This document shows, piece by piece, positions 19,304-27,953 of a stretch of DNA of 40,008 nt (within the stretch, counting starts at the first letter, position 1; each line of letters opens with the position of its first letter). Location: positions 1 to 40,008 of the forward strand of contig JAQXDJ010000337.1 in assembly GCA_029251425.1 (NCBI GenBank). Direction: 5' to 3'. This DNA comes from Vicingaceae bacterium. GTDB taxonomy: Bacteria; Bacteroidota; Bacteroidia; Flavobacteriales_E; Vicingaceae. A program made the translations under genes and the position numbers. A model generated the notes under the pieces. It had not been told where the DNA came from. It saw only the letters and a program-made list of their open reading frames with translations, and did no database searches.

Positions 19304-19981
19304 ATGGCACCAATAATAAACATATTCAGCAGTAATTTATCTGATTTAGTCGAGACCAAAAAAGTTTTTGAGAACGATGGTTTTGATGTTTTTTCGCATA
19401 CGTTGGTAAGTGAAGAAACCATTAATGAGGTTTACAAAAAACAACCAGATATTGTTTTGTTGGATTTAGAAATTGGAAATTCAGATGGAATAGAGTTGTG
19501 TTACCAATTAAAGGCAGAAAACGCCCTTAACGCTTTCATCGTCCTCTTTTCTTCACATGAAGAAGATTATATTCAAATAGAAGCTTTTAAAGCAGGAGCT
19601 GATGATTATATTGTAAAACCAATTAACCCAAGAGTTTTGGTTAAAAGAATAAGAGCGCTGCTAAAAAGAAAACCGATAAACCCTAAAAAAGACAAGGCTA
19701 AAATTCTTTCATACAACAGTTTAAAAATTGATAGAGACAGTTATTTAGTTTATAACGATGGAGCTTCATTTTCTTTACCAAGAAAGGAGTTTGAAATGCT
19801 TTACCTATTGATTAATAAACCACAAAAGGTATTTACCCGAGAAGAAATTTTTCAAAAGGTGTGGAAAGAAAAAGAGTGTGAAAATGCCCGAATTATTGAT
19901 GTTCATATTCGAAAAATCAGAGAAAAAATTGGTGACAATATCATTAACACCATTAAAGGTGTTGGGTATCAGTTAGCTTAG
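19304..19981 (+). CDS. OmpR/PhoB-family response regulator with atypical receiver
   Basis: C-terminal winged helix (FTREEIFQKVWKEKECENARIIDVHIRKIREKIG...TIKGVGYQLA). Receiver aligns with the 25383 protein but lacks the DD pair. Confidence 0.88.
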   Translation: MAPIINIFSSNLSDLVETKKVFENDGFDVFSHTLVSEETINEVYKKQPDIVLLDLEIGNSDGIELCYQLKAENALNAFIVLFSSHEEDYIQIEAFKAGADDYIVKPINPRVLVKRIRALLKRKPINPKKDKAKILSYNSLKIDRDSYLVYNDGASFSLPRKEFEMLYLLINKPQKVFTREEIFQKVWKEKECENARIIDVHIRKIREKIGDNIINTIKGVGYQLA

Positions 19982-20193
19982 GCGCCTTATTTAGGGTTAT
20001 TGATTTTATTGTTATTGCCATTGGGGTTGAAGACATCCTTTCTGCGATGTTAAATGTTGTTGCAGGACTGTAACCCTTGTAGTAATCAAAAACAACCTTT
20101 CCCCTACGTTGTTTTTCGTTATTTTTACGCTAATAGATAATGTGAATAAGGTCAATATTGCACTTATTGGACTGTTAACAGTAATTCCAGAAA

Positions 20194-20727
20194 ATGAAAT
20201 TAGAATATAAAATAGAAGAAAATGATTTTTTAGACTTCCAGCTTTTCTCCGCGTCTAAAACAGAACGAATAATGAAGAAAAAAAGGACTGGGTGGATCCT
20301 TCTTACAGCAGGTTCGTTAATTGGGGGAATCTATTTCTATTTTCAACAAAATTTTGCAATGACTATTTATTTTGTTGTAACTACAATAATATGCGGACTT
20401 TTTTACCCAAAGTATTTCAATTGGCGATATAAAAAACACTACAAAAATTATATTAAAGAAAATTACCAAAAACGATTTGGACAGGTTGAGAATATTGAAA
20501 TTACGGAAGAATATATATATTCAAAAGACAAAACTGGAGAAGGAAAAATAAAGCTGAAAGAAATTGATGAGGTGTGTGAAACACAGAATCACTTTCTTTT
20601 AAAAATTTCAACGGGAATGTCTTTAATTATCCCAAAAAGAGAAATAGAAAATATAGACTTATTAAAAACAAAATTTAATGAAATCGGATTAAATATTGTT
20701 AATGAATTAAGTTGGAAGTGGAAATAA
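20194..20727 (+). CDS. YcxB-like membrane protein
   Basis: N-terminal soluble strand, two TM helices, C-terminal YcxB-like domain (ITEEYIYSKDKTGEGKIKLKEIDEVCETQNHFLLKIS). Confidence 0.55.
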   Translation: MKLEYKIEENDFLDFQLFSASKTERIMKKKRTGWILLTAGSLIGGIYFYFQQNFAMTIYFVVTTIICGLFYPKYFNWRYKKHYKNYIKENYQKRFGQVENIEITEEYIYSKDKTGEGKIKLKEIDEVCETQNHFLLKISTGMSLIIPKREIENIDLLKTKFNEIGLNIVNELSWKWK

Positions 20728-20784
20728 AAAACAGCCACAATCATCTATATTTAACAAGACAGTTGGCAGTAATTTAATTTTAAA

Positions 20785-23598
20785 CTACCCTATCAAATAT
20801 TTAATTCCTAAAGTAAACGTAGCGCCTCTTTTGTAAGAATTGAAGATGTATTCTTCATCTTTGTAGTTGTATGTTTTCTTAATAATTGGGTTTAAAATGT
20901 TTTGTGCGTTAAACTTTAAGCTAAACTTCTCTCCCAACTTCTTTGTAATGTTAAAATCTAATTGGTTAACTGGTTGCTGGTAAACATTTGGAGTAGCTCC
21001 AACTATAACAACAGCAACTTTTTCACCAGAAACATTGTAACTTAAGTTAGCGCTTAACCCTAACGAATCGTTATTATATCCAAAAAATAGGTTTACAATA
21101 TAAGGTGATTGTCCAAAAAGACTTCTTGTTTCTTTAGCGTTAGGATCGTTTGCTTTAATTAATTCTAACTCTTGTGCATCAATATTTACTTCAGAATAAA
21201 CATAAGTAAAGTTACCTCCAGCATTGAATGAATGAATATCGTTAGAAATAAAATTCAACTTCTTTTTAATCTCGAATTCAGCACCATAAACCGTTGCTTT
21301 ATCAATATTTCTCCATGTTAATTCAGCATTTTGTGCCTCTGTGTTAAACACTAACTCTATAGGGTTAGTAAACGATTTGTAAAATGCCCCAACAGAAATT
21401 AATTCTCCAAAATTTGGAAACACTTCATACCTCACATCAATGTTATCTACCAAGGTTCTTTCTAAATCTGGATTTCCAACAATGGTCCAGTTAGTAGAAA
21501 AATCATAAGTAGCAAAAGGAGCAATTTCTCTAAACGAAGGTCGAGCCAATGTTCTAGAATAAGCACCTCTTAAATTGCTGTTTTTTGTTAAAGCGTAAGA
21601 AGTGTTTATTGCAGGTAAAATATCTACCTCATCCAATTCTCCAGTTTTTTCTTTTTGGTCAAAACTTCTTACAAAAATGTTGGTGGTTTCTAACCTTGCT
21701 CCAGTTACAATTCTCAACTTTTTTGTTGCCCATATATCTCCCATTAAATAACTCCCAATCACTAATTGATCAGCACCATAACTGTTTCTTCTTTCAGTTG
21801 CATCTTCAATATATAAATAATCAGAAATAGGGTTTCCTGGCCCAGGTAAAGCAAAGTTGGAGTTGTTTAAATAAGCAGCAACACTTCCATCATATTGTAA
21901 TAACCCTTGAGAGCGGTAGTTGTATCGGTATTCTCTTAAAACTCTTTCTTGCTTTAAAAAAGCACCACCAAATTTTAATTTCGATGCTTTTCCATCTTTT
22001 TCTTTAACGTTTAATTCAAAATCTAACTTACCATCTAAAGTTGTTTGATCTAATTCTCTGTAATATCTGGTAGGAACAGGGTAAATAGAAGCTTGTATGT
22101 TGTAGTTAGTATCTCCTGTTGCAGCATCAACTGTATAATCGTTAGAAAAATACCTTAAATCGGGTTGGTTTTGGTTCGATTGAGAAAAAGCGTACATCCA
22201 ATCCACTTTAAGTTTACTTAGTTTTTCAAAATAGTGCTCCCCTTTTGTTTGGTAGCTACTTAATGCGTTTTGTTCATACTCTAAAGCACGTGTTTGTAAA
22301 AACAAACCAGGTTGGTCTTGTGGCACTTCTCCTTCTTGGTATGATGTAGAGGTAATTCCGTTTTGATTTCTTAAATAAACAAATCCCAGTTTGTGGTTTG
22401 GTGAAATTTTATAAGATAAGTTGGCAATTGCCCCCCACAATACATTTTCTGTAGATTTTCTGTCTTTTAACGTTCTTTCAGGATTTAATTCATCTACTTC
22501 ATCTACATTTCCTGTTAAAGAATACCTATTTGTAAAAGCATCTTCATCCCTTAAACTATATTTTTTAGAGTAAGAAAGCCCCACAACAAACCCCAAACTT
22601 TTTCCAAATAGTTTTGTCTGGTTTCCTGCAGAAATTGAATAACCTTGATTTAAAAACGATGTTTTTTCGCTCACATCCATTTCTTTATTAAAAGATGTTC
22701 CCACCTTTTCTAATCTATCATTGTCAACAAATAATGCAGGTATTTTGTTAGTTGAACCAGGCTTATCTCTTGTGCCATTATCGAAACCAAACATGTCGGT
22801 TCCCCCACCCTCATAAGTTAAAAAGTTATCTTTTAAACTAGAAGCTGTATTAAACCCAAGATTACTTGAAAATTGAAAGGTAAATGCTTCCGGAAAATCT
22901 TTTGTTTCAATATCAACTAAACCTCCAGTAAAACTCCCTGGTAAGTTTGGAGTAAAAGACTTGATTACTTTCATATTTTCAATCATGTTGGTAGGAAATA
23001 AATCTAACTGTACAGCATTTTTGTTGGGGTCTAACCCCGGAATTTCAGCTCTATTTACAGTTGTTTTACTATACCTGTCGCTTAATCCTCTTACATAAAC
23101 ATATTTTCCGCCCTCTAAAGTTAATCCAGAAACTCTTTTGGCAGCAGCGGCAGCATTTCCATCACCTCTTTTAGCAATTTCTTTAGCGCCCATTACTTCC
23201 ATAACAGTTGCCGATTTCTTCTTTACTTGTAATAAAAACTGTTCGTTTTTACGATCAGCTTTTGCTTCAATAACAAAAACATCAATATCCATAGAAGAAG
23301 ATCCAAGACTAAAACTATGAGATGTTGTTTCTCCATCTTTAACAGTAACATCTATAGTGTCAGATCTAAAAGAAATATAAGCACAAATCAATTTATATTG
23401 ACCAGCAGCAACATTTGGAATTCTATAGTTTCCATCAATATCAACCATTGACCCAGTTGTTGTGCCCTTAAGTAAAACGGTTGCGCCAATTAACTCCTCC
23501 CCTGTTTCCGAACTTGTTACTTTCCCTTGAATTATACCTTGAGTATAAGTGTTAGCAACACAAAAAAGCAGTAAAGTTATAGCTATGATTTTCTTCAT
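20785..23598 (-). CDS. TonB-dependent receptor with CarboxypepD_reg-like N-terminal domain
   Basis: Signal peptide; GIIQGKVTSSETGEELIGATVLLKGTTTGSMVDIDGNYRI; plug region YVYVRGLSDRYSKTTVN; C-terminal barrel ending FTLGIKYLIG. Confidence 0.92.
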   Translation of the reverse strand: MKKIIAITLLLFCVANTYTQGIIQGKVTSSETGEELIGATVLLKGTTTGSMVDIDGNYRIPNVAAGQYKLICAYISFRSDTIDVTVKDGETTSHSFSLGSSSMDIDVFVIEAKADRKNEQFLLQVKKKSATVMEVMGAKEIAKRGDGNAAAAAKRVSGLTLEGGKYVYVRGLSDRYSKTTVNRAEIPGLDPNKNAVQLDLFPTNMIENMKVIKSFTPNLPGSFTGGLVDIETKDFPEAFTFQFSSNLGFNTASSLKDNFLTYEGGGTDMFGFDNGTRDKPGSTNKIPALFVDNDRLEKVGTSFNKEMDVSEKTSFLNQGYSISAGNQTKLFGKSLGFVVGLSYSKKYSLRDEDAFTNRYSLTGNVDEVDELNPERTLKDRKSTENVLWGAIANLSYKISPNHKLGFVYLRNQNGITSTSYQEGEVPQDQPGLFLQTRALEYEQNALSSYQTKGEHYFEKLSKLKVDWMYAFSQSNQNQPDLRYFSNDYTVDAATGDTNYNIQASIYPVPTRYYRELDQTTLDGKLDFELNVKEKDGKASKLKFGGAFLKQERVLREYRYNYRSQGLLQYDGSVAAYLNNSNFALPGPGNPISDYLYIEDATERRNSYGADQLVIGSYLMGDIWATKKLRIVTGARLETTNIFVRSFDQKEKTGELDEVDILPAINTSYALTKNSNLRGAYSRTLARPSFREIAPFATYDFSTNWTIVGNPDLERTLVDNIDVRYEVFPNFGELISVGAFYKSFTNPIELVFNTEAQNAELTWRNIDKATVYGAEFEIKKKLNFISNDIHSFNAGGNFTYVYSEVNIDAQELELIKANDPNAKETRSLFGQSPYIVNLFFGYNNDSLGLSANLSYNVSGEKVAVVIVGATPNVYQQPVNQLDFNITKKLGEKFSLKFNAQNILNPIIKKTYNYKDEEYIFNSYKRGATFTLGIKYLIG

Positions 23599-23621
23599 TT
23601 TCTTTATTTTTAAATCTGCTG

Positions 23622-23688
23622 CAAAGAAAAAAACAACACATAATTCAGCCGTTAACCGAATGTTAAGACTCTGTTAGGAACTGATTAA
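23622..23688 (-). promoter_or_regulatory. Pho-box array and -7-like box of the TonB receptor gene
   Basis: Minus-strand heptamers TTAATCA(23688) CTAACAG(23677) TTAACAT(23666) TTAACGG(23655), then TTTCTTTG from 23629 to 23622. Confidence 0.7.
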
Positions 23689-23700
23689 CTTATTGCAAAC

Positions 23701-23730
23701 AAAAAGCCCTCCTGATTTATTCAGGAGGGC
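23701..23730 (-). terminator. Rho-independent terminator after the 452-aa lipoprotein gene
   Basis: GCCCTCCTGA-N5-TCAGGAGGGC 10-bp perfect stem, followed by TTTTT on the minus strand. Confidence 0.85.
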
Positions 23731-23784
23731 TACTTTATTCAGGTTATTCTCTTCTTATGGGAAAGAGAAACCCTATCTATAACA

Positions 23785-25143
23785 CTATTGGAAAGTTAAT
23801 GTCCAACCTTGTGCCCAGTTAGTTCCATTTGCATCAAATGCTCCTAAGTATGTTACATTATCATACCATGTATCTGCAGAAGCAGTTCCAGTTCCTAATG
23901 AAGTAGAAGGTATTGGGTTTGTTGTTGTAATTCCCGCAGCAGAAGTACTAATTCCAGATATATTTGTGTGTCCAGATAAATCTGTTCCATTATTATCAAC
24001 AATATTGTTTGATCCGACAGAAGAAAGAACGATATCAGCCAATACCAATTCGCCAGCATCTAATCTTGCTTTAGAATCTTCACCAGTTGCTAAATCTTCA
24101 ATGTCAATTCCTTTACCAAAGTTATGGAATACTGTGTTGTGGTATTCACCACCAGCATTATCTCTAAAAGTAATTGCTCTACTTGCTCCGTTTCCGATGT
24201 AAGTTGCATTGTAAATTACAGGAGTTGCATAAGGCAATCCATCTTCTGGAGATGTTCCCCCATCGTGCTCACCACCTCTGTCAGAGTTTGCGTTTTCTAT
24301 AGCCACCCAAAACTGACCTTTTCCTCTAAACCCTTGGTCGTAATCAAAAGAATCATCTAGTACGTTAGAAACCAAAATGTGTTTTAAGTTTGGAGCTCCT
24401 CCAAAAAACTCAACCCCATCATCAGCATTAGCTACAACCTCAATGTGGTGAATACTTGTTGCTGCACCTACCCCACCTAATGTTAGTCCGTTAATTTCGT
24501 TTCCTGCACCAATGTCAGTACCACCATGACGAATAGAAACATAACATAAAGAACCTGAGTTGTCATTATCGTTAGTACCACCGTAAGAACCTCTTGTTTC
24601 TGATGTAGGTATTCCTTCTATATTTTGTGTAGCAGGAACCGTGTTTAACCTTGCGCTTCCTAAAAGCATTAATCCACCCCATTGTCCAGTAGTAGTCATC
24701 CCTACAGAACCGTCTAAAGGATCAGCTTCAAAAGTAAATATAATTGGGTTTGAAGCAGTACCACATGCATTAATTTGAGCTCCTCTAGTTACAATTAAAG
24801 CAGATGCGCTTGCTCCAGTTCCAGGTTTTCCTTTTATAACTGTTCCAGGCTCAATTGTTAAAACATCACCAGAGTTTACAAAAACAAAACCATCTAATAA
24901 ATACACATTGTCTTTTGTCCAAGTTGTTGTTCCTGTGTTGTCAGATACTGTTATAGGATCTTTTTCTTCAGGATTATTTGGCTCATCTTCTTCATAAATA
25001 CATGATCCATCGTCTTTTTCTGCTTCAGCACTAAAGTTTTCTGCAGTAATATCTGTACACCCTTCTTTTTTAGAACATGAAGTTAATAGGCTCCCTAACC
25101 CTAGGATAATTACCGTAACTAATAATAAGTTTTTTGTTTTCAT
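23785..25143 (-). CDS. Surface lipoprotein, right-handed beta-helix-like
   Basis: Lipobox LGSLLTSCSKKEG; CTDITAENFSAEAEKDDGSCIYEE motif; repetitive beta-helix-like region (VFVNSGDVLTIEPGTVIKGKPG...). Confidence 0.75.
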   Translation of the reverse strand: MKTKNLLLVTVIILGLGSLLTSCSKKEGCTDITAENFSAEAEKDDGSCIYEEDEPNNPEEKDPITVSDNTGTTTWTKDNVYLLDGFVFVNSGDVLTIEPGTVIKGKPGTGASASALIVTRGAQINACGTASNPIIFTFEADPLDGSVGMTTTGQWGGLMLLGSARLNTVPATQNIEGIPTSETRGSYGGTNDNDNSGSLCYVSIRHGGTDIGAGNEINGLTLGGVGAATSIHHIEVVANADDGVEFFGGAPNLKHILVSNVLDDSFDYDQGFRGKGQFWVAIENANSDRGGEHDGGTSPEDGLPYATPVIYNATYIGNGASRAITFRDNAGGEYHNTVFHNFGKGIDIEDLATGEDSKARLDAGELVLADIVLSSVGSNNIVDNNGTDLSGHTNISGISTSAAGITTTNPIPSTSLGTGTASADTWYDNVTYLGAFDANGTNWAQGWTLTFQ

Positions 25144-25178
25144 TTTTTTAATCTTTAAGTTTTATAATTTTTATGCTG

Positions 25179-25256
25179 CAAAGAAACGGCTGCACTATTA
25201 CTAAAGCATGAAAGCAATCTTATACTTATTTTATGTTCATGTTAAGGGAACATTAT
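25179..25256 (-). promoter_or_regulatory. Pho-box and -7-like box of the lipoprotein gene
   Basis: Minus-strand ATAATGT(25256) TTAACAT(25245) ATAAAAT(25234), then TTTCTTTG from 25186 to 25179. Confidence 0.6.
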
Positions 25257-25321
25257 TTGATTTGAAAATTTAATTGAAGAAGAAATTAAAAATCCAGCAA
25301 TAACAAGGATAAAACAATAAA

Positions 25322-25366
25322 TTAATATTAAATTAACATCCAGAATGAAACACTGAGCTACCTTTG
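25322..25366 (+). promoter_or_regulatory. Pho-box and -7 box of the PhoB gene
   Basis: TTAATAT(25322) TTAACAT(25333), then TACCTTTG at 25359-25366 (full TAnnTTTG match). Confidence 0.72.
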
Positions 25367-25382
25367 TTAAAAATAAAAAGCT

Positions 25383-26060
25383 ATGAGTAACGAAAAAATA
25401 TTATTAGTTGATGATGAGCCAGACATCATAGAGTTTTTGGGTTATAATTTAACAAAAGAAGGATATGATGTAACGACATCTACAAGTGGGAAAGAAGCGG
25501 TTGAACTAGCTAAAAAAATTAAACCTGATTTAATATTGTTGGATGTTATGATGCCAGAGATGGATGGTATTGAAACTTGTCAAGAAATTAGAAATGTGGC
25601 AGATATTAAAAATACGCTAATAGCTTTTTTAAGCGCAAGAGGTGAAGACTACTCACAGGTTGCAGGCTTAGATGCTGGAGCTGATGATTATATAACAAAA
25701 CCTATTAAACCAAGACTTTTAGTAAGTAGAGTTAAGGCTATTTTAAGAAGGAAATCAGGTGGTGAAGAGGTGGGTGTTGATGAGCAAGAAGGAGACATTA
25801 AAATTGATAGAGAAAAATACTTGGTATATAAAGAAGGAGAAGAGCTTTCATTTCCTAAAAAAGAATTTGAATTATTGGCGTTATTATTATCTAAACCAGG
25901 GAAAGTTTTTACTAGAGAAGTAATACTAGAGTCTGTTTGGGGAGGAGAGGTTGTTGTTGGAGATCGTACAATAGATGTACACATCAGAAAACTTCGTGAA
26001 AAATTAGGAGACCACTACATTAAAACGATTAAAGGAGTAGGTTATAAATTTGAATCTTAA
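25383..26060 (+). CDS. phoB: PhoB-like OmpR-family response regulator
   Basis: KILLVDDEPDIIEFL, LILLDVMMPEMDGIE, ADDYITKPIKPRLL, winged-helix C-terminus; followed by a PhoR-like kinase. Confidence 0.85.
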   Translation: MSNEKILLVDDEPDIIEFLGYNLTKEGYDVTTSTSGKEAVELAKKIKPDLILLDVMMPEMDGIETCQEIRNVADIKNTLIAFLSARGEDYSQVAGLDAGADDYITKPIKPRLLVSRVKAILRRKSGGEEVGVDEQEGDIKIDREKYLVYKEGEELSFPKKEFELLALLLSKPGKVFTREVILESVWGGEVVVGDRTIDVHIRKLREKLGDHYIKTIKGVGYKFES

Positions 26061-26073
26061 GTAAAAGAAACCC

Positions 26074-26081
26074 TACATTTG
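26074..26081 (+). promoter_or_regulatory. -7 box of the PhoR-like kinase gene
   Basis: TACATTTG ends 5 nt before ATG 26087. Confidence 0.5.
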
Positions 26082-26086
26082 CGTCA

Positions 26087-27115
26087 ATGAAAGACCTAAC
26101 CCCCAACGGAATAGCCCTCAGAATTTCTTTTCTAATGGCGGCTGTTCTTACCTTACTTGTTTTTGTTTTAGACACCTATAACGGAAATAGCAATTTGTTA
26201 ATTCTGGCTGTTTTTCCTGTTTCATTTATTGCATCTTATATTGGTTTTAGAATAGCTGTTGAACGATTTATTTATAAAAAGATAAAGGTTATTTACAGAA
26301 CAATTCACAACCTGAAATTAAAAAAAGTAGATGATTCGAAAGAGTTTAGTTTAGCTCAAATTCAAACAGAAGTTGAAGACTGGGATAAATTAAATAAAGA
26401 AGAAATAGGGAGGTTAAAGGGATTAGAGAGTTACAGAAGAGAATATGTAGGAAACCTTTCACATGAATTGAAGACCCCAATTTTTAATATTCAAGGGTAT
26501 TTATTGACATTATTAGAGGGAGGACTGCATGATCCAAATATTAATGTTAGCTATCTAGAAAAGGCGAGTAATAGTGTTGATAGAATGATTTCATTAATTG
26601 AAAACTTAGACGATATTTCTAAGTTGGAGTCTGGAATGATTGAGATGGACATAAAGAAGGTTGATTTGGTTAAATTGGTAAAAGAAGTGGTTGGCGCTTT
26701 GGAGATGCAAGCTCAAAACAATGATGTTAAATTGAAGTTTGTTGATGAACCCTCTAAGCCCGTTTGGGTAAGTATTGACGAGAGCGGAATTAATCAGGTG
26801 TTGGTTAACCTAATAGTAAACTCCATTAAATATGGGAAAGAGGAAAACGGGGAGACTCTGATTAAGTTGTTTGATATGGATGAGAATGTGTTGGTTGAGG
26901 TGGCAGACAATGGAACAGGTATTGCAGAGCACCATCTATCACGTTTGTTCGAGCGGTTTTATAGAATTGATAAAAGTAGAGCAAGAACGAGTGGTGGAAC
27001 AGGTTTGGGTCTTTCTATTGTTAAACATATTATTGAAGCACATAACCAAACCATTAATGTAAGAAGCACTCCAGAAGTTGGTTCTACGTTTTCATTTACA
27101 TTAAAAAAGGCTTAA
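26087..27115 (+). CDS. phoR: PhoR-like membrane sensor histidine kinase
   Basis: Two N-terminal TM helices; NLSHELKTPIFNIQGYLLTLLEGG H-box; VNLIVNSIKYG N-box; GTGLGLSIVKHIIEAH G-box. Confidence 0.82.
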   Translation: MKDLTPNGIALRISFLMAAVLTLLVFVLDTYNGNSNLLILAVFPVSFIASYIGFRIAVERFIYKKIKVIYRTIHNLKLKKVDDSKEFSLAQIQTEVEDWDKLNKEEIGRLKGLESYRREYVGNLSHELKTPIFNIQGYLLTLLEGGLHDPNINVSYLEKASNSVDRMISLIENLDDISKLESGMIEMDIKKVDLVKLVKEVVGALEMQAQNNDVKLKFVDEPSKPVWVSIDESGINQVLVNLIVNSIKYGKEENGETLIKLFDMDENVLVEVADNGTGIAEHHLSRLFERFYRIDKSRARTSGGTGLGLSIVKHIIEAHNQTINVRSTPEVGSTFSFTLKKA

Positions 27116-27123
27116 AGCCTCTT

Positions 27124-27150
27124 CGTCATTTCGGGCTTGACCCGCAATCT
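27124..27150. repeat. Intergenic repeat-like CGTCATTTCGGGCTTGACCCGCAATC
   Basis: Short CGGG-CTTGA-CCCG dyad in a sequence resembling widespread bacterial intergenic repeats. Confidence 0.35.
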
Positions 27151-27192
27151 TTGTATCGGAAAGAATATTAAAAAAAAGCGCATCTTTGTATC

Positions 27193-27951
27193 ATGCAAAT
27201 TCAGCTTTCAGTTGTAATAATTACGTTTAATGAGGAAAGAAACATCGAGAGGTGTTTGAACTCTGTTAAGCGTATAGCTGATGAAATTGTGGTGGTAGAT
27301 TCTTTTTCTACGGACAAAACCAAAGCAATTTGTCTTCAAAAAGAAGTTCGTTTTATTGAAAATAAATTTGATGGACACATTGAGCAAAAGAACTTTGCAA
27401 TTACACAAGCAAAAAACCAATATGTACTTTCTTTAGATGCCGATGAGGCCTTAACAGAAGAGCTACAACAGGCAATACTTCAAATTAAAAATAATTGGAA
27501 AGCTGACGGGTATAGTTTTAATCGATTAACTAACTTTTGTGGAACTTGGATTAAACATTGTGGTTGGTACCCAGATAAGAAATTACGTTTGTGGGATAAA
27601 ACCAAAGGCAAATGGGGTGGAGATAATCCGCACGATAAAGTAATAATGGAAAAGGACGCTGCTGTAAAACACACAAACTTAGATATTTTACATTATTCGT
27701 TTTATACCATAGAAGAACACTTAAATCAAATCGATTTTTTTACAGATATTAGCGCTAAAGCTGCTTTCGAAAAAGGAAAAACAAGTAATGGATTTACTAT
27801 TTTTTATAAATCTACCTTTAAGTTTTTTAGAGATTATATTTTAAAGCTGGGATTTTTAGATGGCTACCACGGTTATGTGGTGTGTAAAAACTCTGCTCAC
27901 GCCAAGCGTTTGAAGTATTCTAAATTGAGGAATTTAAATCGAAAAAAATAA
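27193..27951 (+). CDS. Glycosyltransferase family 2 (WaaE/KdtX-like)
   Basis: LSVVIITFNEERNIERCLNSVKRIADEIVVVDSFSTD; YVLSLDADEALTEEL; KGKWGGDNPHDKV. Confidence 0.88.
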   Translation: MQIQLSVVIITFNEERNIERCLNSVKRIADEIVVVDSFSTDKTKAICLQKEVRFIENKFDGHIEQKNFAITQAKNQYVLSLDADEALTEELQQAILQIKNNWKADGYSFNRLTNFCGTWIKHCGWYPDKKLRLWDKTKGKWGGDNPHDKVIMEKDAAVKHTNLDILHYSFYTIEEHLNQIDFFTDISAKAAFEKGKTSNGFTIFYKSTFKFFRDYILKLGFLDGYHGYVVCKNSAHAKRLKYSKLRNLNRKK

Positions 27952-27953
27952 GC

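Noticed and set aside
23966-24360. Two overlapping plus-strand ORFs opposite the lipoprotein gene
   Set aside because: Antisense to a beta-helix-like repetitive coding frame; no independent signals.
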